The notes under the pieces were generated by a model. That model did no database searches. It was not told the origin of the DNA and saw only the letters and a list, made by a program, of their open reading frames with translations. A stretch of DNA of 33,707 bases from Arachidicoccus rhizosphaerae. Its GTDB lineage: Bacteria; Bacteroidota; Bacteroidia; Chitinophagales; Chitinophagaceae. Below are positions 24,427-33,024 of the stretch, one piece after another (positions within the stretch are counted from its first letter, which is position 1; every line of letters begins with the position of its first letter). The stretch is from the NCBI RefSeq assembly GCF_900107765.1, contig NZ_FNQY01000034.1:1-33707 (forward strand), written 5' to 3'. Both the position numbers and the translations under genes were made by a program.

Positions 24427-26811
24427 TTATTTATTTAATAATTTATTTTTTATTTTTTGCCAAAAGCTTATTCCCCGATCCTCGCTGTATCCATAGCCGT
24501 AGCCGTAGCCATACCCATAACCGTAACTATTTTGCTTGGTAGAATCATTTAATACAATCATTAGGTTTTTCAACTTTTTATTAATATAAATATCATTCAC
24601 AATATGGAGCTGCTCCTTAAACGTATAGTTATAACGTACTACATATAAGCAAGCATCTGCCATTTGATTGAGAGAAAAAACATCGGCAACCTGCCCAACA
24701 GGTGAGGTATCTACAACAATATAATCAAATTTCTCTCTTAGATCCGTAAACAGTTGGCCAATGCGTGGACTTAAAATCAATTCCGCCGGATTAGGAGGAA
24801 TAGGTCCTGCTCCAATCACATACAGTCCATCTACTTCTGGCACAGGCGTTACTAAATCATCTACCGTTAATTCAGGGCTAATTACAAAATTAGAAATTCC
24901 ATTTTTCACTTTTAACTGCAATCCCTTGAGAAGCTTCGGTTTACGGATATCGAATTCTAAAACAACAACTCTTTTACCAGTAAGCGCAATGCTGGCCCCC
25001 AAATTTGTACAAAAAAATGTTTTACCTTCTCCAGACATACTTGATGTCGTAATAATTACCTGATTAGTCTTACCCAGGGACGCAAATTGAAGATTACTCC
25101 TCATAAGTCTAAACATTTCAGCAATAGGCGTTCGTGCTTTATCACGAATAACTAAACTATGACTGTTATTGTTTTCATCAGAATGTGCTATTTCACCCAA
25201 AATGGGAACTTCACTTCGATCAGTAATGTCTTTTTGAAGTCTAATTTTGTCATCTAGAATACTTTTGCCATAAATCGTTACGAAAGGAACAATTAATCCT
25301 AGCAAAACAGCAGCCAGATAAACAAACTTTCTTTTGGGACTAACGGGTTTATCCGACGCCATAGTATCGACGATTGTTCGCGAATTAGCAATTGTCGCTG
25401 CCAAAGAGAGAGAAGCCTCCTCTTTCTTTTGCAACAAATAACTATACAGCCCTTCTTTTATTCCCTGTTGGCGTTTAATTTCTAAAAGCTTTCTTTCGAC
25501 TTCAGGTGTATTTTTTATTCTACCTTGAAATTCTTGATAATTTTTGTCTAACGCAGTTTGAGTTACCCGCATGCTTTGTGCAATATTGTCCAAATTCTCT
25601 TTAATGCTCTTTCGGACGTTATCTATATCTGCATCTACTCCTTTAACAAGTATGTTAGAAGGTTCTACGGTCAACAATAATTGTTTTCTCTTGAGTTGTA
25701 ATTCATTAAAATTCGCCACCAAATTATTTAGGGTCGGATCTTCAATTCCCAGGGAACTTGGCACTAGACTATACGCATTCCCAGGTTGATTCACATAATC
25801 CTGAATAGATCGTATTACATTCATCTTCAATTTAGCATCTTCAACTTGTCTATAAAGATCCGAAGCCTCCTTAAAATAATTATCAACATCAACCGATACA
25901 TCTGTAACCTGATTCTCTTTTTTAAAAGTAGCTACTTTCTGTTCAACTCCTCCTAGCTCCTCAACTAATCCAATCAAGCGATTATCAATAAATTTAATGG
26001 TATTACCTGCCACTTGATTTTTATCTTCAATTGCCTCCCTGTTATAAACATCTACCAACTTATTAATTATATCTACTGCTTTTTCAGGAACCGCGTCTTG
26101 CATAGAAATGGTCAAAGCACTTGCATCTTGATTTACTGCAACGATATTGATTTTATCATTATAATCATCTGCATACTTTCTTAAGTCACGAAATATCAAA
26201 GAAATGTCTTGTCCAACATCAAAATTGGTTTTATTACTATAAATAATAAATGAACCTAAAGGTAACGTTATGACCTGACCAAAAGAATAAACTTTTTGCT
26301 CCTCATCATGAATAAGAGTAAATTGTGTTCTACTTTTAATTGTTAACTTAACAGGTGTAGTTAATTTATATGCCGACGAATCTAGAGACAAAACTTTTAC
26401 CGAAATGGGCGATTGTGCCCCATATACTTCCGAAGTTTTTATATTTCCCTCAACAAAGATTGTCGTTTGTAATTGAGGCATCTCTGAAAATACCCTCTGC
26501 AGCAAACTTTTACTTTTTAGCACTTCTATCTCATTATCAATATTTTGATGAGATTTGAAAATATCCAAATCAGCGAATGCACTTGCGGCATCTCCCATGG
26601 ACCCCATATTGGGCCCCTTCTTATCATCACGAATTAATAATTCTGTACTTATATTATATTGTGGAGTTGCATATCGAAGGTATAAAAACGCTAAAAATAA
26701 ACAGACTATAACTCCTAAAACAAAAAGGTACCATTTATGAGTGTATCTTTGTATTTCAGCCTTAAGATTTATCGCATTTTCACGCTTCTCAAATACATTC
26801 TGTTCCGCCAT
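24427..26811 (-). CDS. wzc: Wzc-type polysaccharide co-polymerase and tyrosine autokinase
   Basis: A 794-residue BY-kinase. A first membrane helix (about 29-50) precedes a large periplasmic Wzz domain with coiled coils (about 60-500), and a second helix (about 518-540) follows PVSPKRKFVYLAA. The cytoplasmic kinase domain has Walker A SGEGKT near residue 595, Walker A' VVVLEFDIRKPKLL, and Walker B YIVVDTSPVG near 697. The C-terminal tail is a tyrosine cluster of alternating Gly-Tyr (SYGYGYGYGYGYGYSED), the autophosphorylation site. It controls chain length and export together with Wza. The Walker A' Glu where Asp is common (LEFD) is a small variation. Confidence 0.93.
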   Translation of the reverse strand: MAEQNVFEKRENAINLKAEIQRYTHKWYLFVLGVIVCLFLAFLYLRYATPQYNISTELLIRDDKKGPNMGSMGDAASAFADLDIFKSHQNIDNEIEVLKSKSLLQRVFSEMPQLQTTIFVEGNIKTSEVYGAQSPISVKVLSLDSSAYKLTTPVKLTIKSRTQFTLIHDEEQKVYSFGQVITLPLGSFIIYSNKTNFDVGQDISLIFRDLRKYADDYNDKINIVAVNQDASALTISMQDAVPEKAVDIINKLVDVYNREAIEDKNQVAGNTIKFIDNRLIGLVEELGGVEQKVATFKKENQVTDVSVDVDNYFKEASDLYRQVEDAKLKMNVIRSIQDYVNQPGNAYSLVPSSLGIEDPTLNNLVANFNELQLKRKQLLLTVEPSNILVKGVDADIDNVRKSIKENLDNIAQSMRVTQTALDKNYQEFQGRIKNTPEVERKLLEIKRQQGIKEGLYSYLLQKKEEASLSLAATIANSRTIVDTMASDKPVSPKRKFVYLAAVLLGLIVPFVTIYGKSILDDKIRLQKDITDRSEVPILGEIAHSDENNNSHSLVIRDKARTPIAEMFRLMRSNLQFASLGKTNQVIITTSSMSGEGKTFFCTNLGASIALTGKRVVVLEFDIRKPKLLKGLQLKVKNGISNFVISPELTVDDLVTPVPEVDGLYVIGAGPIPPNPAELILSPRIGQLFTDLREKFDYIVVDTSPVGQVADVFSLNQMADACLYVVRYNYTFKEQLHIVNDIYINKKLKNLMIVLNDSTKQNSYGYGYGYGYGYGYSEDRGISFWQKIKNKLLNK
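24487..24527 (-). repeat. GY-coding hexanucleotide repeat in the wzc tyrosine tail
   Basis: About seven imperfect six-base units of GGNTAY type encode alternating glycine and tyrosine. The units differ at third codon positions, so expansion or contraction by slippage is possible but the copy is not a perfect tandem. Confidence 0.7.
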
Positions 26812-26869
26812 AAAGACTTTATGTTTTTTACTAATAAAAGTTAATTAAATACTATATTTTTGATCAAGC

Positions 26870-27685
26870 CTACCACAATCTAGATAATAATATTGCGATT
26901 ACTGAAACGGAAGCTGATATTATCGGTAAGGAGCGATTTAGAGCAGGATTTGCAGCTTGCGCAGCCTTTAATTTATTTTCTGGGCGCACATAGACAATAT
27001 CGTTTTGCTGTAAGTTGTAAAAAGGAGAATTCAATAACGCCTTATCATTAAAATTGATATGTTTTACAATACGATGACCATTATGTTCTCGAATGACTAA
27101 AACGTCATCACGAATAGCATACGGTGTCATATCTCCAGCCAAACTTAAAGCCTCTAAAACATTAATCTTGTTATTAGGTATAGTAAAACTACCAGAACGC
27201 TGCACCTCCCCTAACACGCTGATTTTAAAATTTAGTATCCGAATGTTTATTATTGGCTCTTTTGCTGTTTTAGCCACCTCAACAGCTATTTTCTGTTGCG
27301 CTTGTTCTTTCGTAAGTCCCTCCAGTTTTATTTTACCCAGTTGAGGAAAGTCTATAAAACCATCATCATCAACAATATAACCATCCGGCAAGCTAGCCGT
27401 TGCAGAGACACTGCTTGAGACCCCGGTGCTTTGGTTATCCATCGGTAATGAACCACTATTAAATAAAATATTGGCATCGGGATTCAAAGTGGTAACTTTA
27501 ATTGCAAGCGCATCTCCTGGCTGTATTTTAGGCTCAACATTATTTGTTATCAATTCATTGTAAACGACGCTATCTGGTAAATTACTAAAATAAACAAGGT
27601 TGCGCTTGGTAGTAGCGCAAGATTGCAACAAAAACATTGCGCCGCAAATTAGTGTTAAAGAAACTACAAATATTTTCTTATTCAT
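26870..27685 (-). CDS. wza: Polysaccharide export lipoprotein, Wza type
   Basis: A 271-residue outer-membrane export protein. A signal peptide ends with lipobox LQSC (C23), followed by the poly-export domain (IQPGDALAIKVTTLNPDA, GYIVDDDGFIDFPQLGKIKL) and an SLBB domain (VLGEVQRSGSF, NVLEALSLAGDMTPYAIRDD). A C-terminal hydrophobic helix (PIISASVSVIAILLSRLW) replaces the amphipathic Wza helix, as is common in Bacteroidota homologues. It pairs with wzc 58 bp downstream. A good promoter sits just upstream, so wza probably starts a transcript. Confidence 0.92.
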   Translation of the reverse strand: MNKKIFVVSLTLICGAMFLLQSCATTKRNLVYFSNLPDSVVYNELITNNVEPKIQPGDALAIKVTTLNPDANILFNSGSLPMDNQSTGVSSSVSATASLPDGYIVDDDGFIDFPQLGKIKLEGLTKEQAQQKIAVEVAKTAKEPIINIRILNFKISVLGEVQRSGSFTIPNNKINVLEALSLAGDMTPYAIRDDVLVIREHNGHRIVKHINFNDKALLNSPFYNLQQNDIVYVRPENKLKAAQAANPALNRSLPIISASVSVIAILLSRLW

Positions 27686-27699
27686 TATAGGAATTTGAG

Positions 27700-27730
27700 C
27701 AAAAGTAATTTGTTTTTAAATTATAAACAA
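27700..27730 (-). promoter_or_regulatory. Candidate promoter for wza-wzc
   Basis: On the minus strand TTG (27730-27728) and TACTTTTG (27707-27700) are separated by 20 bp, a full match to the Bacteroidota pattern. The -7 box is 14 bp from the wza ATG, giving a very short leader. The rest of the 286-bp gap shows only a weak six-pair hairpin at 27751-27770. Confidence 0.45.
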
Positions 27731-27971
27731 CTGCTGATTATAAAATTCAAGTGATTATTAGCCCAATCACAAAATGCAGTAATTGGTATAGTATCAGCCT
27801 TTATTCGCTAAAACTATGCCATTCTGGCAATAAATATTTTACTCATCTGGCTACAATATCAATGAAGGTGTAGCGCCTTCCTAAACGCAAATCAAATTAA
27901 TACCACAAAAATAATCAATATAAATTTATTTAAAATATAGTTACGTATAAACAATTATTCAGCCAGGCCTA

Positions 27972-29450
27972 CTATCTTAACAATGACAGCTTAATTTTTT
28001 CCCATTTGGAAAGGGACTCTCTTCGTTCAATTAAGGCGTTAATTAATCCCCTCGTATTCTTTATCCCGTAATATCTACAGTACAAAGAAAGAAACGCAAA
28101 ATCTTCCTTTGCATAATAGGCAGCTTCCCATCTTAAACTCGGAAAAATCGAATTCCCACGCCGATAAATCAATGAATAATCTCGATTATTCTGAGTTGGA
28201 GTAAGATTCCAAAACCCCAATTGTGAATTTTCACTTTTAATGGACTCAAGCTGTTTTTTCTCAAATCCATTTGCAACATCTGCATAATTCCATATTCCAT
28301 ATCCATTTAATTCGTAAAACACAGATTTCCAAGCCAAAGACAGATAATTTATCGGTGCCTGATTTCTGCTCCCCGAAAAAACATCGTAGATCCACAACTT
28401 ACTTTTATTTTTACCATTTTTTCTTTCTGACAATGTAGCCAACAACTGTTCGTTATTTTTTATCTGTGCGATATCTGCATAATTAATTAAATCTAATGTT
28501 TCTGTTTTATCGATTGTTGTATAAAATTTAGCTTTAACGCCGTTTAAATCACACCATTCTTTTATTTTTACAAAATTTTGAGCGTCCAAAATTGAAGGTT
28601 CATCATACGGATACAAATAAACATCCTGTAAATCAATTTCCTTCTCTTTAAGGTAATTCATAATATTATTGTACCATTTAATAAAATTTTTCTTCCATGT
28701 ATCGCCAAGTACCTTACTATCCCCTGACAAATTCCTATAGTTTAAAAAAAGTAAATAATAATCAAATTTTTTATCATTATTTGCCTTATCTAAATACAAC
28801 TTTAATTCCGTATCACGCATTCCATCAGGATTTTCAATACCACCAAGTTTTGAAGGTGGAATAACAAGGACATTTACACCATGATTACGAAGATCCACAA
28901 GCACCTTACCAGAAAGGTTTGCGATCAAGGGGTAATCAAAATAAGCCCAGACATTTAATGGGAAAGGATAGACAGAAGTGCTATTGCCCACAAAAATATT
29001 TTGGGTGTATTCGGTAGACCCTAAACGTCCTCCTCTTAAATGAAAAGAATATTTATAATACCCGGGTACAGAACAGGCAAATTTAACCAAAAAATACGAC
29101 GTTGTTTTAGGCTTGATAACAATAGTGCTGTCAGACAATGGATATAAAACATCCAATATGGACTGCCCTTTATAGTTCTTTATTACAGGAACAGAAAATA
29201 ATTCAACTTTCAAATTCTTATCAAAATTTTTATTTTCTTTTAATTGAATGTATAAATCACTCTCATTACTTACTTTAAAAATTCTATAATTCACACCACC
29301 TTTCAATAGAGGAACAGTGTCATTAAGGCCAGCTTTAACCAAATTATTAAGCGAATTCATCCAAGGGTAATACCAGCCATTTACTTTTTGAGCACAACTG
29401 AATTGGACGAACGTTAAGACTGAAAATAAATAAATGAAAAAACCCTTCAT
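27972..29450 (-). CDS. Secreted GH123/DUF4091-like glycoside hydrolase, paralogue 1
   Basis: A 492-residue exported protein (hydrophobic residues 3-17, cleavage or lipidation near FSCAQ). A beta-rich domain covers about 25-165, followed by a (beta/alpha)8-like region beginning LNVWAYFDYPL. YPYDEP puts D283-E284 at the expected GH123 Asp-Glu position. Later elements are YGIWNYADV and SLRWEAAYYAKEDFAFLSLY, as in DUF4091 proteins. It matches the protein at 9151-10620 from end to end (shared NYRI, VIKNY/VMKDF, NVLVIPP, YLLFLNY, LSKWEKIKLSLL). Substrate is inferred to be the exported polymer or a similar N-acetylhexosamine glycan. It sits between the polymerase and wza genes, an unusual place for a hydrolase. 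Confidence 0.65.
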   Translation of the reverse strand: MKGFFIYLFSVLTFVQFSCAQKVNGWYYPWMNSLNNLVKAGLNDTVPLLKGGVNYRIFKVSNESDLYIQLKENKNFDKNLKVELFSVPVIKNYKGQSILDVLYPLSDSTIVIKPKTTSYFLVKFACSVPGYYKYSFHLRGGRLGSTEYTQNIFVGNSTSVYPFPLNVWAYFDYPLIANLSGKVLVDLRNHGVNVLVIPPSKLGGIENPDGMRDTELKLYLDKANNDKKFDYYLLFLNYRNLSGDSKVLGDTWKKNFIKWYNNIMNYLKEKEIDLQDVYLYPYDEPSILDAQNFVKIKEWCDLNGVKAKFYTTIDKTETLDLINYADIAQIKNNEQLLATLSERKNGKNKSKLWIYDVFSGSRNQAPINYLSLAWKSVFYELNGYGIWNYADVANGFEKKQLESIKSENSQLGFWNLTPTQNNRDYSLIYRRGNSIFPSLRWEAAYYAKEDFAFLSLYCRYYGIKNTRGLINALIERRESLSKWEKIKLSLLR

Positions 29451-29655
29451 AGAAATTAATTAAAAATATTTAACAACAAATTGGTTCAGACTCAATTCTA
29501 AAAATAACAATTTTCTTAAACAGAGTTTTGAATTCAACTGATTATTAGGCTAAAAAAATCCTCAGATTATGCTACCTTAATATTAACAAAGAACCTAAGT
29601 AAACAGAAAAAACAATTTGCTTTTTATCGAATGATTAACAAAAGGTCAAAGTGAT

Positions 29656-30903
29656 TTATAAAACTTCAAGCTTATTTTTTTCTTTTGAACTCTCTTGAGT
29701 CTGCCGCAACCGGGAATAAACGTCTAACAGGTTTATATCTTTAAACGCAGTAAAACTAAAATAGAGAACAAAAAGAGGACAAAAAATGGTCACTTTAGTA
29801 CTAGAAACAAATAAAAAGAAAACCAAATTTTTCCTACTCGATTTTAACTGCCATAGACACAAAATAACGAAATAAAAAATACCTAAAAAACCAAACTTAG
29901 CCCACAAAAAAAACAATAATCCACTATCATTTAATGACGCAATTGATTTATTTCCGTTGTCACCTGTGGTAGAAAGGGCCAGTTTGTTTTCAAGTGCAAA
30001 TGCCCCCTTGGCAAATAAAGCTTCATCATTATTCCTATTTAAAACAACTTCAATAAAACGATAACGCAATCCGGAAGCCTGATTATATCTAGAATCTTGA
30101 GCATTATAAAAATCGATTATCTTTCCACCTGCAAAGAAAGCTAAAAGTAGAGTTGAAATTATAATATAAATATATGCTTTTAAAGAATATCGTTCGGAAA
30201 TCAGTATATAGACAACAAACAAACTTGCAATTATCACAGCGGCAGTAGAAAAAGATAAAAATATACTTATAATTGCAAAAACAAGTAATCTTCTATTTTT
30301 TTTAAACCCATTGCAGATCAGTAGAAGTGACACAAGAAATAAAACCACTCCAGAATAAGTTGATGGCTCTACAAACAACCCTGTACACCTTACAACATGA
30401 ATACCCTGTATCACGGCAAAATTTGCATTATACCGGCTTTGCTGGCCTGTAAATGGTTCAAGAAAATCAATGTAGTGCGCAAAAAATAAATAGACAATAA
30501 ACTGAAAATAAAAAATCGCCACATGAATTTTTAAAATAGGAGCATAAACATTTTTTAAGGAATTTCGAAACTTCCCTATTTCAATACTCCTTAAAACAAG
30601 CCAAGCTAATATACAGAGAATATATAAAGATAAATTACCCCAAAAAGCTGAAACAAAATAAGGCAAAATTTTACCGCTTAAAAAAAAACCAAACCGAATT
30701 ATAGAAAAAACCAACAAAATTAGAAAAACAATCGACTCAAAAAGGGCCCTTTTTTTTATAGGCTCTTTTTCAACTTGTACAAATAAAAAAATAAAAAATA
30801 AACCAGATGCCCAAACAAAAATTCCATGACTAATGAGAGTCAATTGAAAGATTCCAACAATTAGAAAGTTGGGGGATAATTTGTTCCTATAGGTAATAAT
30901 CAT
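29656..30903 (-). CDS. wzy: O-antigen/capsule polymerase, Wzy-like
   Basis: A 415-residue polytopic protein with about ten to twelve helices. A large periplasmic loop near residues 255-315 is rich in polar residues (YNAQDSRYNQASGLRYRFIE). The segment RCTGLFVEPSTYSGVVLFLV is typical of Wzy polymerases, where a conserved Arg precedes a glycine and EP pair. It would link repeat units in the periplasm. It is the first gene of the leftward locus, separated from the next gene by 205 bp of AT-rich sequence with no clear signal. A charged C-terminal tail (KEKNKLE) faces the cytoplasm. Confidence 0.75.
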   Translation of the reverse strand: MIITYRNKLSPNFLIVGIFQLTLISHGIFVWASGLFFIFLFVQVEKEPIKKRALFESIVFLILLVFSIIRFGFFLSGKILPYFVSAFWGNLSLYILCILAWLVLRSIEIGKFRNSLKNVYAPILKIHVAIFYFQFIVYLFFAHYIDFLEPFTGQQSRYNANFAVIQGIHVVRCTGLFVEPSTYSGVVLFLVSLLLICNGFKKNRRLLVFAIISIFLSFSTAAVIIASLFVVYILISERYSLKAYIYIIISTLLLAFFAGGKIIDFYNAQDSRYNQASGLRYRFIEVVLNRNNDEALFAKGAFALENKLALSTTGDNGNKSIASLNDSGLLFFLWAKFGFLGIFYFVILCLWQLKSSRKNLVFFLFVSSTKVTIFCPLFVLYFSFTAFKDINLLDVYSRLRQTQESSKEKNKLEVL

Positions 30904-31178
30904 TTTTCATGAGCTCATTCGTTCTGGGAATTCAGATGTGACCCAAGCCGTATTAGATATATCCAACTTTAAATGGCGTATATTAACAAGTCAACCCAAA
31001 TTAATATTGTTTCTGTCCACTCTCAAAAATGGTTTTTATAATTCAACGAAAGAAATCTTAAAAAAATAAACGAATTATATTTTATATCTGTTAAGATTCA
31101 TCCTCGTCAGATCATTATATTTAAGTCATAAAATAATAATATAATATGCTAGATCTATCGAATACTATCGTGGTGTCC

Positions 31179-31212
31179 ATAATTTAAGATGTACCCTATT
31201 TTCTTAAATTAT
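31179..31212. repeat. 11-bp inverted repeat (stem-loop)
   Basis: ATAATTTAAGA (31179-31189) and TCTTAAATTAT (31202-31212) pair perfectly across a 12-base loop. It lies exactly where a transcript from the promoter at 31218-31249 would begin, so it could be a 5'-end stabilising hairpin, an operator, or the edge of an old mobile element (GTGTCCAT directly precedes it). Confidence 0.6.
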
Positions 31213-31217
31213 AGCAA

Positions 31218-31249
31218 CAAAAATAGTTCAAAAACAAAATAAATGCAAA
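31218..31249 (-). promoter_or_regulatory. Candidate main promoter of the polysaccharide locus
   Basis: On the minus strand TTTG (31249-31246) and TATTTTTG (31225-31218) are spaced by 20 bp, matching the Bacteroidota consensus at all defined positions. It points to wzy, about 315 bp away. The insertion-sequence target duplication begins only 7 bp upstream of its -33 box. Confidence 0.45.
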
Positions 31250-31451
31250 TATTTGCTAATTTTTCAGCGATTCAGAGTCAATTTAAGTAAAATTTCAGTT
31301 ACCGCGCTAATTTCCAAGACTAGGCATAGCTCCGCCAGTCCAGCAAGCTGAGTCAATTTAGTAGCGTAGTTAGTAGGTTTAGGTTTGGTTTTAGTTGGAG
31401 TTAAGAAATTGGTTTCGTAAGGTTTATGGGCTTATCCTCCCGCCTCTTTAT

Positions 31452-32744
31452 CTATTCCAGGCGGATTTGGCACCGTTGCCTGTTTTGCATGATCGTTTCT
31501 TTGCATAAGATCCGTTCCAATAAAACAGATTTAAGCCGGACCCACAGCATTTTTATGGTAACCTTTGACTGTTTGACGAGCTCTACTACCGCCTTTGACT
31601 TTACAGTTAATTGATGAATTATATGGGCTATCTGCAGCAGTATATAGTATTTATACAGGTTCATGATACTTTTGCGAACAAATTTGTGCTCCATATTGAA
31701 CCCGTTATTCTTCTGATCATTGAATCCTTTGTTTTCTATTAGCCATCTGCTGCGGCCAGAAGACATAAAACGTCTGACAATTGATTGAAGCTGTGGGCTA
31801 TCTAAATTAATGTTTAGGTTGATAATATAGGCGAACTTGGTCACTGCTTGACTGTTATGCTTTGGGAATCTCCCCTCCATATAGTTTAACTGGTGGTTTT
31901 GGTGTTGGAGGTTAGCAGCCCATAGATATTGAACATCTCCTAGGTTTGCTTCCTTTTGCCCTGGATTCAGCACTTCCGGGTACACAAAACTAACTTTTTC
32001 TAGGGTGTCCTTAATCTGCTCGTCCAGTTTTGGAAGGTTACCGTCTTTACGAGTAATTATATATTTCCAGCCATATTGCTCGCATTTTTTCATAACCGTT
32101 GCATTGGCATAGAGCCCATCTAAATGCAAACAGATAGGCAGCCGGGGAAACAGTTTGTGTAACTGGTCTGCGAGCCTGGAGAAGGCAGCCAGTTCACAGT
32201 CCTGCTTGTCATAAAACCCTTTTCCTTCATTACTAAGTAATTCACTGGCCACAGACAGGCAAAGGCCATTATCCGTTATGATTTTGGCTTCTAATACACT
32301 GGCATAATAAGTAGTTGTATTATTTTTTTTCTTGGAAAGCGCTCCATCCAATGGTGGGCTGTGGTAACTCGCAACTCCAGTAGCATCCATTATAATATGA
32401 TAATAACCTTCTGCCGGATTAATCACTTTGGATCGGATTAAAGCGTTAATCATCTTGCCTAATACCAATATCAGGTCTCCAGCATCTACTGTTTTAATTA
32501 CATTGTTCACCGTGTCAAAGTACGCTAGTTGCATGTCGCCGTGTAATGCTTCAAAATTATCCTTAAAATAGCTCTCATCTTTCCTAAGTTGGTTCATGTT
32601 ATTACGGGTTGAACCCTGAACCTGAAACATGTGAATGACCTGGGTCAATAGGTTGGACATGCTATATTTACAACAGTTATCAATCCGGTGGTCCTTTACC
32701 TCGCCTAGCCAGTCCGGCAACTCTGGAAAGAAATGGTTGCTCAC
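31452..32744 (-). CDS. DDE transposase (IS4-like/ISNCY-type)
   Basis: A 430-residue transposase with a DDE triad readable as D120 (IIMDATG), D209 (LHLDGLYAN) and E337 (WLIENKGFNDQKNNGF). The YREK-like spacing of the last motif and the long insertion between the second D and the E recall the IS4 group, but the sequence is closest in style to the loosely classified DDE transposases of Bacteroidota and the family is not certain. No stop or frameshift is present. The C-terminus is basic. A small stem-loop at 32754-32771 overlaps its upstream region. No perfect TAnnTTTG promoter is seen before the start codon. Confidence 0.88.
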   Translation of the reverse strand: MSNHFFPELPDWLGEVKDHRIDNCCKYSMSNLLTQVIHMFQVQGSTRNNMNQLRKDESYFKDNFEALHGDMQLAYFDTVNNVIKTVDAGDLILVLGKMINALIRSKVINPAEGYYHIIMDATGVASYHSPPLDGALSKKKNNTTTYYASVLEAKIITDNGLCLSVASELLSNEGKGFYDKQDCELAAFSRLADQLHKLFPRLPICLHLDGLYANATVMKKCEQYGWKYIITRKDGNLPKLDEQIKDTLEKVSFVYPEVLNPGQKEANLGDVQYLWAANLQHQNHQLNYMEGRFPKHNSQAVTKFAYIINLNINLDSPQLQSIVRRFMSSGRSRWLIENKGFNDQKNNGFNMEHKFVRKSIMNLYKYYILLQIAHIIHQLTVKSKAVVELVKQSKVTIKMLWVRLKSVLLERILCKETIMQNRQRCQIRLE

Positions 32745-32850
32745 TTTATTTAGCTGATAAATCAGATCAGCGGGGCTTAAATCTTGAAAATTCTCCTATG
32801 CAAAAAAATGCCAAAAACAGTGAAGAAAAATTGCAATTAAATGATTATTA

Positions 32851-32882
32851 TTTGTTTATAATTTATATAAATCGTATATTTG
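32851..32882 (+). promoter_or_regulatory. Strong-looking rightward promoter inside the insertion sequence
   Basis: TTTG (32851-32854) and TATATTTG (32875-32882) with a 20-bp spacer match the Bacteroidota consensus fully. It points away from the transposase, toward the element's right end and the neighbouring DNA. Confidence 0.5.
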
Positions 32883-32898
32883 TAGCAGCTCTTAACGT

Positions 32899-32924
32899 AA
32901 AAAAGCCCGTCTAGGGAACGGGCT
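32899..32924 (-). terminator. Intrinsic terminator (leftward)
   Basis: On the minus strand AGCCCGT and ACGGGCT form a perfect 7-bp GC-rich stem with a 7-base loop, followed directly by six T residues. It would stop leftward transcripts entering the transposase gene from the right, for example from the IS5-type gene. On the plus strand it forms a hairpin at the 5' end of the transcript from the promoter at 32851-32882. Confidence 0.65.
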
Positions 32925-32955
32925 GTCAACTGAATGTTGATAAACAATAAAAATT

Positions 32956-33024
32956 ATGGAGAATATTGAGGCATCGCCTAGGCGATGCTGTGTCTATTAT
33001 ATAATATTTTATTTTAATGCATAA
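32956..33024 (+). CDS. Possible 22-residue leader peptide over an 18-bp palindrome
   Basis: ATG to TAA, reading MENIEASPRRCCVYYIIFYF and two more residues, about 65 bp after the predicted transcription start. Codons 6-11 are a perfect palindrome, GCATCGCCTAGGCGATGC (32971-32988), so translation and hairpin formation exclude each other. Tandem Arg-Arg and Cys-Cys codons follow from the palindrome and its edge. It may be a leader peptide, or only a hairpin that happens to be open. Confidence 0.25.
   Translation: MENIEASPRRCCVYYIIFYFNA

Larger units (their letters stand above)
30904..31256 (-). other. Non-coding leader region of the polysaccharide locus
   Basis: About 350 bp of AT-rich sequence between the first locus gene (wzy) and the left target duplication of the insertion sequence. 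It holds a candidate promoter (31218-31249), a strong AT stem-loop (31179-31212) and then some 275 bp with no reading frame or recognisable element. A transcript from the promoter would have a leader of roughly 300 nt. No UpxY/NusG-like antiterminator gene is present in the window. Confidence 0.5.

Noticed and set aside
27751-27770. Weak hairpin GTGATT/AATCAC downstream of GH123-like paralogue 1
   Set aside because: AT-rich six-pair stem with no T tract; not convincing as a terminator or operator.
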